A stretch of 64,000 bases of DNA from Streptomyces sp. NBC_01754 (GCF_035918015.1 NZ_CP109132.1:5146001-5210000), one strand, 5' to 3'. Shown: positions 26,183 through 34,571, counted from the stretch's first letter. A program made the numbers and translations. The notes: generated by a model not told the origin, from the sequence alone.

Positions 26183-26271
26183 TTGGGCCTTTCGAGCCGT
26201 AGCGCTCAACGGTCCAACTGTCCGTGGCTCGTCGCGGGATACGTCCGCAAGGGGCGAGCGGCATCGCCGTC

Positions 26272-26691
26272 ATGACGGCACACAGGACGACGATGGACAG
26301 GCCCGTGAACCTTCGGCTTCCCCCGGAACGTCCCCGAGCGGCGGAGGGGTGCGATGTGTGCGCCGCCCTGGTCGGACAGGGGCGGGAGGCCAGGGCGCGA
26401 GGCGACTACTCGGCCGAGACGGACGCGAACGTGGAGATCCGTAACCACCCTCACAGGAGGAGAGGGCGCCCACGACGACACAGGGGCGAGGAAGGCGGAG
26501 AAGGGGCGAGCCGTGGCCCGCTTCCCGGCGGCGACGGCGCGCGGGACGCCGTCGCCGCCGGGAACCGCGTGGCCCGCGCGAGCGCGGCCGGCCAGGTGGG
26601 CGCGGCCGTCCTCGGCGGCCACGCGGTGGCGGTGCGGACCGGAGGCGCTCAGTCCTGGGCGAGCCACAGGTCGGGGCCGAACACCTCGTAG
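26272..26691 (+). CDS. Small protein divergent from the XRE gene, with an apparently run-on C-terminus
   Basis: The first 60 or so residues look like a small streptomycete family often found beside XRE regulators: VNLRLPPERP, then CDVCAALVGQ, then ARARGDYSAETDANVEIRNHPH. Such proteins normally end shortly after NHPH. Here the frame continues another 80 residues of Arg/Gly-rich text and overlaps the 3' end of hmp by 43 bases, so the natural stop may have been lost by a frameshift or point mutation. ATG 26272 is used; ATG 26293 is also possible. Function unknown. Confidence 0.6.
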   Translation: MTAHRTTMDRPVNLRLPPERPRAAEGCDVCAALVGQGREARARGDYSAETDANVEIRNHPHRRRGRPRRHRGEEGGEGASRGPLPGGDGARDAVAAGNRVARASAAGQVGAAVLGGHAVAVRTGGAQSWASHRSGPNTS

Positions 26692-27845
26692 TGGATGGCG
26701 GACGGAGCCACGCCCTTGGCCAGCAGCTGTCCGCGCACGGCCCGCATGAAGGGCAGCGGTCCGCAGAGGTAGGCGTGGGTACCCGGGGCGATCGGGAGGC
26801 CGCCCAGGTCGACCAGGCCGGTGCGCTCCGCGGGGTGGCCGGGCTCGGGACGCTCGTACCAGAAGTGGGCGGCGGCGTCGTGGAGTTTGCCGGTGAGGGC
26901 GGCGTGGTCGGCGCGCAGGGCGTGCTCGGCGGGCGAACGGTCCCCGTGCACCACGGTGACGGTTCCGCGGTGCTCCTCGGCCGTCAGGTGTTCGAGCATC
27001 GCCAGGATCGGGGTGCAGCCGATGCCCGCCGAGGCGAGCAGCAGCGGGGCGCCGGTGTCCTGGAGGACCAGGTCGCCGTACGGGGCCGAGACGCGCAGCC
27101 GGTCGCCCTCCCGTACGCGCGTGTGCAGGTGCCGGGAGACCTCGCCCTCGGGGGTGCCCTCGTCGTGTACACGCTTGACGGTGACGGTGCGCAGGTCGGA
27201 GCCGGGGGCGCCGGTGAGGCTGTACTGGCGTATCTGGCGTGCGCCGTCGGGGAGTTCGACCTGGACGGAGACGTACTGGCCCGGGCGGAACGCGGGCGCC
27301 GGCGCGCCGTCGGAGGGGGAGAGCCGGAAGGTGGCCACGTCCTCGGTCTCCTCGGTCCGGGAGGCCACCGTCCACTCGCGCCACACGTCGCCCGCCACGA
27401 CGCCCTGCTGGGCGTAGAGCCGTTCCTCCAGAGCGATGAGGGCGTTGGCCATCAGCCAGTAGACCTCGTCCCAGGCCGCGGCGACCTCCGGGGTGACCGC
27501 GTCGCCGAGCACCTCGGCGATGGCGGCGAAGAGGTGGGTGTGCACGACGGTGTACTGGGGGGCCGTGATGCCCAGGGACGCGTGCTTGTTGGCGATGCGG
27601 CCCAGCATCACGTCGGGGCGGGTACCGGGGTGCTCGACCAACTGCGTGGCGAAGGCGGCGATGGACCCCGCGAGTGCCTGACGCTGGCTGCCGGAGGACT
27701 GGTTGCCGCGGTTGAAGAGGTCCCGGAGCAGCTCCGGGTGGGCGTCGAACAGCTTCTGGTAGAAGAGGTCCGCGATGTCACCGATGGCCGCTCCCACGGC
27801 GGGAAGGGTGGCGCGGACGGTGGCGGTCGACGTCTCGGAGAGCAT
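26649..27845 (-). CDS. hmp: Flavohemoglobin, nitric oxide dioxygenase
   Basis: The 398-residue protein detoxifies nitric oxide to nitrate using O2 and NAD(P)H in the cytoplasm. It has a globin domain (about 1-140; proximal His in NKHASLGI near residue 87), an FAD domain (about 155-260; RQYSLTG is the flavin-binding motif) and an NAD domain (about 265-398; ASAGIGCTPILAMLEHL and YLCGPLPFM). An AGGAG ribosome site precedes ATG 27845. An NsrR-type site lies about 40-60 bases upstream, and nsrR itself is the next gene on the strand. Confidence 0.95.
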   Translation of the reverse strand: MLSETSTATVRATLPAVGAAIGDIADLFYQKLFDAHPELLRDLFNRGNQSSGSQRQALAGSIAAFATQLVEHPGTRPDVMLGRIANKHASLGITAPQYTVVHTHLFAAIAEVLGDAVTPEVAAAWDEVYWLMANALIALEERLYAQQGVVAGDVWREWTVASRTEETEDVATFRLSPSDGAPAPAFRPGQYVSVQVELPDGARQIRQYSLTGAPGSDLRTVTVKRVHDEGTPEGEVSRHLHTRVREGDRLRVSAPYGDLVLQDTGAPLLLASAGIGCTPILAMLEHLTAEEHRGTVTVVHGDRSPAEHALRADHAALTGKLHDAAAHFWYERPEPGHPAERTGLVDLGGLPIAPGTHAYLCGPLPFMRAVRGQLLAKGVAPSAIHYEVFGPDLWLAQD

Positions 27846-27885
27846 CGGGTGACTCCTGGGATGAGAGAGCGCGGTGGCGCCCTTT

Positions 27886-27908
27886 AATTGGTAGGGGAGA
27901 TGCGTATT
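27886..27908. promoter_or_regulatory. NsrR-like binding site upstream of hmp
   Basis: A 23-bp element, read on the minus strand as AATACGCATCT, one centre base, CCCTACCAATT. It resembles the 11-1-11 NsrR sites known in S. coelicolor hmpA promoters. It lies 41-63 bases before the hmp start. Confidence 0.65.
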
Positions 27909-27965
27909 TATAGGCGGCGGCAGCCGGTGCGCGGTGGGGCGCGCGCCGGGAGGCGGTCCGGTGGG

Positions 27966-28418
27966 TCAGCCGGGCGCCGGACGGGTCCTGCTGAGGCCGA
28001 TCAGCAGCGGGCCGGTGGGGGAGGAGGTGAGATCGCCGACCGTGAGCGGGTCGAGTGAGGCGTAGAAGGCGTCTTCGGCCTCGCGTAGTGCGGAGCGGAG
28101 CCGGCAGGCCGAGCGGAGGGGGCACGGGGTGTCGCCCTCGCAGTCGACGACCTCTCCGGGGCCCTCCAGCTGCCGTACCAGGCCGCCGATCGAGGCGGAC
28201 CGGCCGGTGGCCGTCATGGAGAGGCCCCCGCCGCGGCCGCGGCGCGCGTCGATCAGGCCCAGGTGCTGGAGGCGGGCGACGACCTTGGCCGCGTGGGTGT
28301 ACGGCACCTGCATGGTGGCCGCCACCTCCCGGGTGGTCGGGGGGTCCTCGCCCTCCGCCGCGACGGCCAGGCGCATGAGCACCCGGAGCGCCACGTCGGT
28401 GAATCTCGTCAGCCGCAT
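27966..28418 (-). CDS. nsrR: NsrR, Rrf2-family [4Fe-4S] nitric-oxide-sensing repressor
   Basis: This encodes 150 residues. The N-terminal winged helix (about 1-65; YTHAAKVVARLQHLGLIDARRGRGGGL) is typical Rrf2. Three cysteines at 93, 99 and 105 match the cluster ligands established for S. coelicolor NsrR. Nitric oxide destroys the cluster and releases DNA. It lies upstream of hmp on the same strand, with 120 bases between, and is divergent from the encapsulin gene. A perfect palindrome 19 bases before its start is a likely autoregulatory site. Confidence 0.94.
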   Translation of the reverse strand: MRLTRFTDVALRVLMRLAVAAEGEDPPTTREVAATMQVPYTHAAKVVARLQHLGLIDARRGRGGGLSMTATGRSASIGGLVRQLEGPGEVVDCEGDTPCPLRSACRLRSALREAEDAFYASLDPLTVGDLTSSPTGPLLIGLSRTRPAPG

Positions 28419-28432
28419 GACGGTCAGCCTAG

Positions 28433-28457
28433 ATATGTTGCATCTCGGATGCAACTT
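28433..28457. promoter_or_regulatory. Palindromic NsrR-type operator between nsrR and the encapsulin gene
   Basis: Arms GTTGCATC (28437-28444) and GATGCAAC (28448-28455) are perfectly inverted around TCG and flanked by AT-rich bases, fitting an 11-1-11 NsrR layout. The site begins 15 bases upstream of the nsrR start and ends 139 bases upstream of the shell-protein start. Confidence 0.75.
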
Positions 28458-28595
28458 AAGCGGGGTGCGCGGCGACGTCGGCAACGTGCCCCGACTGGGG
28501 ACTGGATAATCACACTCTTTCGTGTAATAGCGCGGCGTGATCCTCAGCTGAAAGGCTTCTTCGCGCAGGTCAGTCCATGATCGAGAGGATGTCGG

Positions 28596-29999
28596 ATGTC
28601 CGTTGGTGAAGAGGTTCGCGACACGCAGGCGCAACAGCAGAGTCTCGGCACAGCGGCTGCGCGGAACCTCGCGACGACGACCAAGTCCGCCCCGCAGATG
28701 CAGGAGATCACCTCGCGGTGGCTGCTGCGCATGCTCCCGTGGGTGCAGGTGCAGGGCGGCACCTACCGGGTGAACCGCAGGCTGAGCTACTCGGTCGGCG
28801 ACGGCAGGGTGACGTTCGTGCAGACGGGCGGCCAGGTCCAGGTCATCCCCGCGGAGCTCGGTGAGTTGCCGGCGCTGCGGGACTACACGGACGGAGAGGT
28901 GCTGGCCGAGCTCGCCCGCAGGTGCGAGCAGCGTGACGTGGCGGCCGGCGAGGTGCTCACGACGGCGGGGGAGGCGGCGGACCGCGTCTACCTGCTGGCG
29001 CACGGCAAGGTGCAGAAGGTCGGCTCGGGTCCGTACGGCGGCGAGGCGGTGCTCGGAGTCCTCGCCGACGGCGCCTACTTCGGCGACCACACACTGGTGG
29101 ACGGCGACGCCACCTGGGAGTACACGACCCGCGCCGTCACGGAGTGCACCCTTCTGACTCTCAGCCGCGCGGACGTGCTCAACCTCGCCGACCGCGCCGA
29201 ATCGCTCCGTGAGCACCTCGCGGCACTGCTGGCCATCCCGCAGCAGCGCACCAACCGCTACGGCGAGGCGGAGATCGACCTGTCGGCCGGGCACGTGGGG
29301 GAGAGCGTCGTCCCGCACACCTTCGTGGACTACGAGGCGGCGCCCCGGGAATACGAGCTCAGCGTCGCCCAGACCGTGCTGAAGGTCCACAGCAGGGTGG
29401 CCGACCTCTACAACCAGCCGATGAACCAGACCGAGCAGCAGTTGCGGCTCACGGTGGAGGCGCTGCGCGAGCGTCAGGAACACGAGCTCATCAACAACCG
29501 GGAGTTCGGGCTGCTCAACAACTGCGACTACGGGCAGCGGCTCCAGCCGCATGACGGGGTCCCCAGCCCCGACGACATGGACGAGCTGCTCTCGCGGCGG
29601 CGCGGCTCCAAGCTGTTCCTCGCCCATCCGCGAGCCATCGCCGCCTTCGGCCGTGAGTGCAACAAGCGCGGACTGGTGCCGGAGAGCGTGGAGGTCGGCG
29701 GGCACCACGTACCCGCCTGGCGCGGGGTCCCGATCTTCCCCTGCAACAAGATCCCGGTCACGGAAGCCCGGACGACCTCGATCATCTGCATGCGGACCGG
29801 CGAGCAGGACCAGGGGGTCATCGGGCTCCAGCAGAGCGGGATCCCGGACGAGATCGAACCGAGCCTGTCCGTCCGCTTCATGGGCATCGACGAGCAGGCG
29901 ATCATCTCGTACCTGGTGACGGCCTACTACTCCGCCGCGATCCTCGTGCCGGACGCCCTCGGTGTCCTGGAGAGCGTCGAGGTGAGCCGCTGGCGGTGA
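28596..29999 (+). CDS. Family 2B encapsulin shell protein with cNMP-binding-like insert (EshA type)
   Basis: This 467-residue protein assembles (by family knowledge) into an icosahedral protein nanocompartment of HK97 phage-capsid fold. Layout: an extended N-arm with shell start (about 1-90; [28 protein letters not shown]), an inserted cyclic-nucleotide-binding-like domain (about 95-215; [26 protein letters not shown]), then the rest of the HK97 core (about 225-467; [38 protein letters not shown]). The insert's phosphate cassette lacks the canonical Pro-Arg-Ala, having [12 protein letters not shown] instead, so cAMP binding is doubtful. GAGAGGA lies six bases before ATG 28596. An imperfect ATCACAC/GTGTAAT dyad (28509-28528) may be part of its promoter. 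S. griseus EshA is the historic relative. The next gene is the likely cargo. Confidence 0.93.
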   Translation: MSVGEEVRDTQAQQQSLGTAAARNLATTTKSAPQMQEITSRWLLRMLPWVQVQGGTYRVNRRLSYSVGDGRVTFVQTGGQVQVIPAELGELPALRDYTDGEVLAELARRCEQRDVAAGEVLTTAGEAADRVYLLAHGKVQKVGSGPYGGEAVLGVLADGAYFGDHTLVDGDATWEYTTRAVTECTLLTLSRADVLNLADRAESLREHLAALLAIPQQRTNRYGEAEIDLSAGHVGESVVPHTFVDYEAAPREYELSVAQTVLKVHSRVADLYNQPMNQTEQQLRLTVEALRERQEHELINNREFGLLNNCDYGQRLQPHDGVPSPDDMDELLSRRRGSKLFLAHPRAIAAFGRECNKRGLVPESVEVGGHHVPAWRGVPIFPCNKIPVTEARTTSIICMRTGEQDQGVIGLQQSGIPDEIEPSLSVRFMGIDEQAIISYLVTAYYSAAILVPDALGVLESVEVSRWR

Positions 30000-30138
30000 C
30001 CTCCGGGCCGGGTGGGGCCAGGGCCGTGCGGGCCGCCACCCAGGCCGGGTACCCCCGTGCGCCGCATCCCGGCCGCCCGGGCCGCCTACGCGTACACCGC
30101 GACCACGGTGCCCTGGAGGCGCCCGGGAAGGAGTGACC

Positions 30139-31188
30139 GTGACCATGACGAGTACGGACGCCGCGACTGAGGGGCACGAGGCCGCAGCGCTCCTGGAACG
30201 CACCCGCGACATCGTCGGCCCGCACCTCAGAGCGGCGGTGGAAACGCTGCCCGGGACGATACGGCGGGTCGTCATGTACCACTTCGGCTGGCAGGACGCC
30301 GACGGGGTGCCCGCCGCGGGGCAGGGAGGCAAGGCCATCAGGCCCGCGCTCGTCCTGGCCGCGGCCCGCGCGCTGGGCGGCGGCCAGGAGTCGGCGCTGC
30401 GGGCCGCCGTCGCCGTGGAGCTCGTACACAACTTCACCCTGCTCCACGACGACGTCATCGACCAGGACGCGACCCGCCGGCACCGGCCCACGGCATGGGC
30501 GGTGTTCGGTGTCCCGGACGCGATCGTCGCGGGCGACGCGATGCTCGCCCTCGCCCAGCGGCTGCTGGCCGAGGACCCGCACCCCGCCGCCGCACGGGCC
30601 GCCGCGCGACTCTCGGGCTGCGTCATCGAGCTGTGCACCGGACAACAGGCCGACTGCGCCCTGGAGGAGCGCGACCCCCTCGGTGTCACGCTTGACGAGT
30701 GCCTCACCATGGCGACGGCGAAGACGGGCGCCCTGCTCGGCTGCGCCTGTGCCCTCGGAGCCCTCTACGCGGAGGCGGACGAGCCGGCCGTCGGGGCCAT
30801 GGACGGCTTCGGCAGGGAGGCGGGCCTCGCCTTCCAGCTCATCGACGACCTGATCGACATCTGGGGGGACGCCACCCGCACGGGAAAACCGGTCGGGGCC
30901 GACCTCGCCGCCCACAAGAAGTCCCTGCCGGTGGTGGCCGCCCTCACCTCCGGCACCCCCGCCGCCGACGAGCTCGCCGCGCTCTACCGCGGGGCCATGA
31001 GCACACCCGCCGAGGTGGTGAGGGCGGCGGCCGCGGTCGACCGGGCCGGCGGCCGCGACTGGGCGCAGGCCTGCGCGGCGGACCGGATGGCCCGCGCCGT
31101 ACACCATCTGTCCCGCGCCGTACCCGATCCGGCCGCGGCGCAGGACCTGCTGGCGCTGGCGGAGTTCGTGACCCGCAGGACGTGCTGA
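30139..31188 (+). CDS. Polyprenyl diphosphate synthase, probable encapsulin cargo
   Basis: This trans-isoprenyl diphosphate synthase (about 349 aa) condenses IPP onto allylic diphosphates. Both Asp-rich metal motifs are intact: DDVID (104-108) and DDLID (236-240), with GGKAIRPALVL before the first. Phe99, five residues before the first motif, suggests a short product (C15-C20) by known chain-length rules. That is inference. GTG 30139, five bases after GAAGGAG, is preferred; GTG 30133 and ATG 30145 are alternatives. It follows the shell gene by 139 bases. Polyprenyl synthases are known cargo-type neighbours of Family 2B encapsulins. No long disordered targeting tail is obvious at the annotated N-terminus, and no terpene cyclase is near. 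Confidence 0.9.
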   Translation: MTMTSTDAATEGHEAAALLERTRDIVGPHLRAAVETLPGTIRRVVMYHFGWQDADGVPAAGQGGKAIRPALVLAAARALGGGQESALRAAVAVELVHNFTLLHDDVIDQDATRRHRPTAWAVFGVPDAIVAGDAMLALAQRLLAEDPHPAAARAAARLSGCVIELCTGQQADCALEERDPLGVTLDECLTMATAKTGALLGCACALGALYAEADEPAVGAMDGFGREAGLAFQLIDDLIDIWGDATRTGKPVGADLAAHKKSLPVVAALTSGTPAADELAALYRGAMSTPAEVVRAAAAVDRAGGRDWAQACAADRMARAVHHLSRAVPDPAAAQDLLALAEFVTRRTC

Positions 31189-31392
31189 GCGGGCCGTTCC
31201 GCCGGCGGGGAGGCCTGTCCGTGGGCCCGCCGGGCTGCGCACGGCGAGTCGGTGGTGGTCCGCCGGCAGGTGGGCAGGAGTCGGGCCGTCCGACGGTGCG
31301 TCGCACGTCGGCCGGTATGCGCCTCGGGGGCCGGAGATACGAGGGGAGGGCGGCGGGGAGAGAGGGACGGGCAGGGGCTACAGTCCCTGCCC

Positions 31393-32121
31393 ATGACAGA
31401 TGAGTCGTGGGCGGGCTGGTACCGGGACAGCCGTGGTTCCGAGGCCGTCATTCTCACCACGGACGGGCGGCAACTCCGCATCCGGGTCCGGGGAACGGAC
31501 TTCGAGGGAGCGAGCTTCGACACGCTCGCACCGGTGGCCGGTGCGCCGGCCGAAGCCGCTGCGTTCGACCTGGCCGCCGGTGTGCTCGGCGACTGCGTGC
31601 TGGAATGGGACCTGCCGCTCCCGGTCCTCGTCGCCGGCACCGCCCGTCAGGCCACGCTCAGCTGCCTGCTGTCCCTGCGCCGGGCCGATCCGGATCTCTG
31701 CCTCGCCCTCCATCTGGACGGCGCGGTGTACGAGTCCCGTCGCGCGGAGAGGGACTTCGCCTCGGCCCTCTCCACGATCCGGGCCGCCCTCCCCCCGGAC
31801 ATACATCTGCAGATATGCGCGGCCTGTGCCCTTTCCGGCTACCTACCCGCGTCCGACCGCGGCATGTCCGGCGGGCTCGGCTGCTTCCGCGACACGAAGG
31901 ACGCCTACCGGGACGCGGCTGAGGAGCCGGGCGTCGAGGGGCTGTGGGACCGGCGGGCCGGGGTCGTCCAGGAGATATGGAGCTGCCGGGAGTTCGAACC
32001 GCGACCGTCCGGGCCGGAGTTCGTCCCGGCGGAACAGGGCGAGCGGCCGACCATCCCTCAGGTCCCGGCGGAACGCACCGACCCCGGCCGCCTCGGGGCC
32101 TACCCGCTCGAACACGCCTGA
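31393..32121 (+). CDS. DUF6304-like protein of unknown function
   Basis: This 242-residue soluble protein has no membrane segment. Recognisable text includes WAGWYRDSRGSEAVILTTDGRQL at the start and a cysteine-bearing HLQICAACALSGYLPASDRGMSGGLGCFRDTKDAY region (about 138-172) that could bind metal. It ends in an acidic/proline tail. I associate it with the DUF6304 family from memory. It follows the polyprenyl synthase by about 200 bases on the same strand. Whether it belongs to the encapsulin operon is open. ATG 31393 is the first start with conserved-looking text after it. Confidence 0.7.
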   Translation: MTDESWAGWYRDSRGSEAVILTTDGRQLRIRVRGTDFEGASFDTLAPVAGAPAEAAAFDLAAGVLGDCVLEWDLPLPVLVAGTARQATLSCLLSLRRADPDLCLALHLDGAVYESRRAERDFASALSTIRAALPPDIHLQICAACALSGYLPASDRGMSGGLGCFRDTKDAYRDAAEEPGVEGLWDRRAGVVQEIWSCREFEPRPSGPEFVPAEQGERPTIPQVPAERTDPGRLGAYPLEHA

Positions 32122-32311
32122 CCGGCGCTCCGGCCGTGCGGGGCCGTGGCCCCCGTCGCCGACCGTCCGTCGTCGGCGTCGCTGTCAGGCGTCCCTGGGT
32201 GATCTGTCCGTGGTGATCGGCAGAGGAGGTGCCCATGGTGCCTGCCCCGGGTCCGGCCACCGCGTCGTGACCGCACCACCGCATCCACTGTCGGCCCTGC
32301 CGGCCCCCGCT

Positions 32312-32351
32312 GCCGCTGCCCCGTACCGGACCGCCGGTGCGGGGCAGCGGC
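32312..32351 (+). terminator. Hairpin terminator after the DUF6304-like gene
   Basis: Twelve-base perfect arms (32312-32323 / 32340-32351) enclose a further small inverted repeat (TACCGG/CCGGTG), followed by GTTT. It separates the encapsulin block from the DUF1648/GntR operon. The 190 bases before it show no gene. Confidence 0.7.
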
Positions 32352-32379
32352 GTTTGCGCGGGGAGGCACGGTGTTGGCC

Positions 32380-32409
32380 TGTTCGCATTGTTCTACTACC
32401 ATGCGAACA
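32380..32409. promoter_or_regulatory. Perfect palindromic operator upstream of the DUF1648/GntR operon
   Basis: Nine-base perfect arms TGTTCGCAT (32380-32388) and ATGCGAACA (32401-32409) are spaced by 12 bases and end just before the CGGAGG ribosome site. Size and position fit an autoregulatory operator for the YtrA-type GntR protein of the same operon. Confidence 0.7.
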
Positions 32410-32421
32410 ACGGAGGTGCTC

Positions 32422-33396
32422 ATGAACCGTACGAAGACCGGGCGCGCGATCCTCGCCGCCCTGCCGTTCCTTCTCGCCCTGATCCTCGCTCTCGTCCTCG
32501 CGGCCACCCTCGGGGACCGGTTGCCCGCACGGATGGCCACTCACTTCTCGGTCAACGGTGAGGCCGACGGGTACACGAGCCGTACGACGTTCCTCGTCAT
32601 CACCGCCCTGGTGCCCCTCTTGTCGGGTGCCTGCTGGAGCTTCATGGTGGGCAGGGGCCGGTTCCACGGCGGCGCGTACGACGGATTCACCTCAGCCGGG
32701 TACGCGACCGCCGCGTTCTTCGGCTACATGACCACTGCCACGCTGCTCACCAATGTGGACGCGGCCGGTGGTGAACCCGGGGCGTCGTTCACGATGTGGC
32801 ACCTCGCGGGCGCCTTCGGGGCGGCCGCGGTCGCGGCGGGCCTCGGGTTCTGCGTGGCGAGGCTGCTGCCCGCCCCGCCGGACACGTCGCAGACCGCCGG
32901 TGGTGCCCGCAGCGGTGCCCGCATCCCGCTGGCCGACGGAGAGGTCGCCGGCTGGGCGCGCGGCATGACGTCCTGGTGGCTGCCGGCGTCCGCCCTGGTG
33001 ACGGCGCTCGCCGGTGCTGTCCTGGCCTTCGCCGCCGGGCCGGGCGCCGGGCTGCCCCTCGTCGTCCTCGGCCTGATCATCCTGCCCTTCAGCAGGCCGA
33101 ACGTCACGGTGGACCGCCGTGGGCTCACCGTCTCCGGACTTCTGCCCTGGCCGCGCGTCCACGTACCGCTGGAGCGCATCGACACCGCCGCCAGCGAGGA
33201 CGTCAACGCCATGGCCGACTACGGCGGATGGGGCTACCGCGTCCTCCCCGCGCGTTCGGGTGTGATCACCCGGTCCGGTGAGGCCATCGTGGCCCGGCTG
33301 GAGAACGGGCGTGACTTCGCCGTCACGGTCGACGACTCCGCCACCGCAGCCGCCCTGCTCAACACGCTCGTCGACCGACGGCGGGGGAGGGCCTGA
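32422..33396 (+). CDS. DUF1648 multi-pass membrane protein
   Basis: This encodes 324 residues. An N-terminal membrane helix (about 7-27) is followed by the DUF1648 signature (LPARMATHFSVNGEADGYTSR), then further helices (about 50-70, 85-105, 125-147, 190-230) and a soluble C-terminal domain. ATG 32422 is chosen because ACGGAGG lies six bases upstream. It is followed after two bases by the GntR gene. Such DUF1648-GntR pairs are common in Actinobacteria and may act in envelope stress or transport. The specific role is unknown. Confidence 0.85.
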   Translation: MNRTKTGRAILAALPFLLALILALVLAATLGDRLPARMATHFSVNGEADGYTSRTTFLVITALVPLLSGACWSFMVGRGRFHGGAYDGFTSAGYATAAFFGYMTTATLLTNVDAAGGEPGASFTMWHLAGAFGAAAVAAGLGFCVARLLPAPPDTSQTAGGARSGARIPLADGEVAGWARGMTSWWLPASALVTALAGAVLAFAAGPGAGLPLVVLGLIILPFSRPNVTVDRRGLTVSGLLPWPRVHVPLERIDTAASEDVNAMADYGGWGYRVLPARSGVITRSGEAIVARLENGRDFAVTVDDSATAAALLNTLVDRRRGRA

Positions 33397-33398
33397 CG

Positions 33399-33755
33399 GT
33401 GCTCTTCCGGGTCGACCCCTCCTCCTCGGTGCCGCTGGGCGACCAGATCGCCGCGTGTGTCCGCCGCGCCGTCTCGGAGGGAACGGTGACGCCGGGGGAG
33501 CGGCTGCCGGCGGCCCGCGCGCTCGCCGACTCCCTGGGGGTCAACGTCCACACCGCCCTGCGCGGCTACCAGCGGCTGCGCGAGGAAGGCCTGATCGAAC
33601 TGCGCAGGGGCCGGGGCGCGGTGGTCACGGCCGGTGCGTCCCCGCACCGCGCACGGCTGCTGGCGGGGGTGCGCGCCGTGGTGGCGGAGGCTCGGGAGCT
33701 GGGAATGACGGAGGGCGATCTGCTGGATCTGGTCCGCGCGGAGCTGAAGACATGA
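33399..33755 (+). CDS. GntR regulator, YtrA subfamily
   Basis: This compact (118 aa) protein has an N-terminal winged helix (VPLGDQIAACVRRAVSEGTVTPGERLPAARALADSLGVN region, about 10-65). The short C-terminal helical part lacks a large effector domain, which defines the YtrA subgroup that normally regulates a cotranscribed membrane or ABC gene. GTG 33399 lies two bases after the stop of the membrane-protein gene. The perfect palindrome at 32380-32409 is the obvious target. Confidence 0.88.
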   Translation: MLFRVDPSSSVPLGDQIAACVRRAVSEGTVTPGERLPAARALADSLGVNVHTALRGYQRLREEGLIELRRGRGAVVTAGASPHRARLLAGVRAVVAEARELGMTEGDLLDLVRAELKT

Positions 33756-33851
33756 GCCCCCGGACCGGACGCCCCGGACCGGACGCCGGGCGCGCCCCGG
33801 GCCGGGCTCTCCGCTCCCGCTGCCGGTACCCGCACCGCCGAACCGCGTGAG

Positions 33852-33884
33852 GCAGGGGCCGCCCCCTGCCGTGGCGGCCCCTGC
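33852..33884. terminator. Bidirectional hairpin between GntR and snapalysin genes
   Basis: Perfect 12-bp arms (33852-33863 / 33873-33884), loop of nine bases, between convergent genes. Confidence 0.75.
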
Positions 33885-33905
33885 GGCACACGTCCGAGGA
33901 CGGTG

Positions 33906-34571
33906 TCAGGAGTCGGCGCCGGCCAGGGCGGCCGCGAGGCCGTACTGCCAGAGGGAGTTCACCCGGGAGCGCTCGTTGGCGTCCGGGTAGGGGTTGGTGC
34001 AGGAGGGGCCGGGTCCTCCGCCCGACATCAGTTCGCTGCACGGCCCGCTGTAGTGGTCCGGCAGGCCGAGCACGTGCCCGGTCTCGTGTGTCGTGACCCG
34101 GGTCGAGTCGTACTGCTGGTTCTGCGCGTAGTCGAGGAAGATGTAGCCCCTGCCGTGCCCGTCCGTGCTGGCGTACGAACCACGTGCGTCGTTGCCCTCG
34201 TAGTAGACGAAGTCCGCGTTCGAGCCCTCCTGGAGCTTCACGTTGCCGACGGAGCTGTTCCAGATCGACGCGCTGTTCGCTATCTGGCTGCGGAAGCTGG
34301 GCGCCTGGGCCGCGCTGTAGACCACGGTGACCGCCTGGGTGCCCGGCACGGCGGCACGCTTCTCGGCAACCGACTTCATGACGGCTTCGAAGAACGCCTG
34401 GTTCGCGGCGGCGTTCTCACTCGATCCGTTGTACGCGGCGTATCCGGTGGTGGTGGAGGCGGAGGGCGCGGACCGGGCCGGTGCGGTGGCCACCGCGGGG
34501 GAGGTGCTGAGCGCGACGGCGAGGCCGAGACCGGCGACGGCCGACATGAGGAGGGTCCTGGGGTGTCTCAT
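33906..34571 (-). CDS. snpA: Snapalysin, secreted small neutral metalloprotease
   Basis: The 221-residue precursor (family M7) has a signal peptide (about 1-29, AVATA end) and a propeptide to about residue 80. The mature protease follows, beginning near [10 protein letters not shown]. The zinc motif [11 protein letters not shown] (His162, Glu163, His166, Asp172) is diagnostic for snapalysin, which uses Asp as third ligand. One disulfide is suggested by [14 protein letters not shown]. It is secreted milk-clotting-type protease. It is divergent from a LysR gene whose homologues (snpR/mprR) activate it. Confidence 0.95.
   Translation of the reverse strand: MRHPRTLLMSAVAGLGLAVALSTSPAVATAPARSAPSASTTTGYAAYNGSSENAAANQAFFEAVMKSVAEKRAAVPGTQAVTVVYSAAQAPSFRSQIANSASIWNSSVGNVKLQEGSNADFVYYEGNDARGSYASTDGHGRGYIFLDYAQNQQYDSTRVTTHETGHVLGLPDHYSGPCSELMSGGGPGPSCTNPYPDANERSRVNSLWQYGLAAALAGADS

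Noticed and set aside
28596..31188. Terpene biosynthetic gene cluster
   Set aside because: Only one prenyl synthase is present; there is no cyclase, P450 or methyltransferase beside it. The encapsulin-cargo reading explains it better.
26649..32121. Horizontally acquired island around the encapsulin
   Set aside because: Base composition and codon use match the neighbours, no tRNA, integrase or flanking repeats are visible, and the gene order resembles the streptomycete core.
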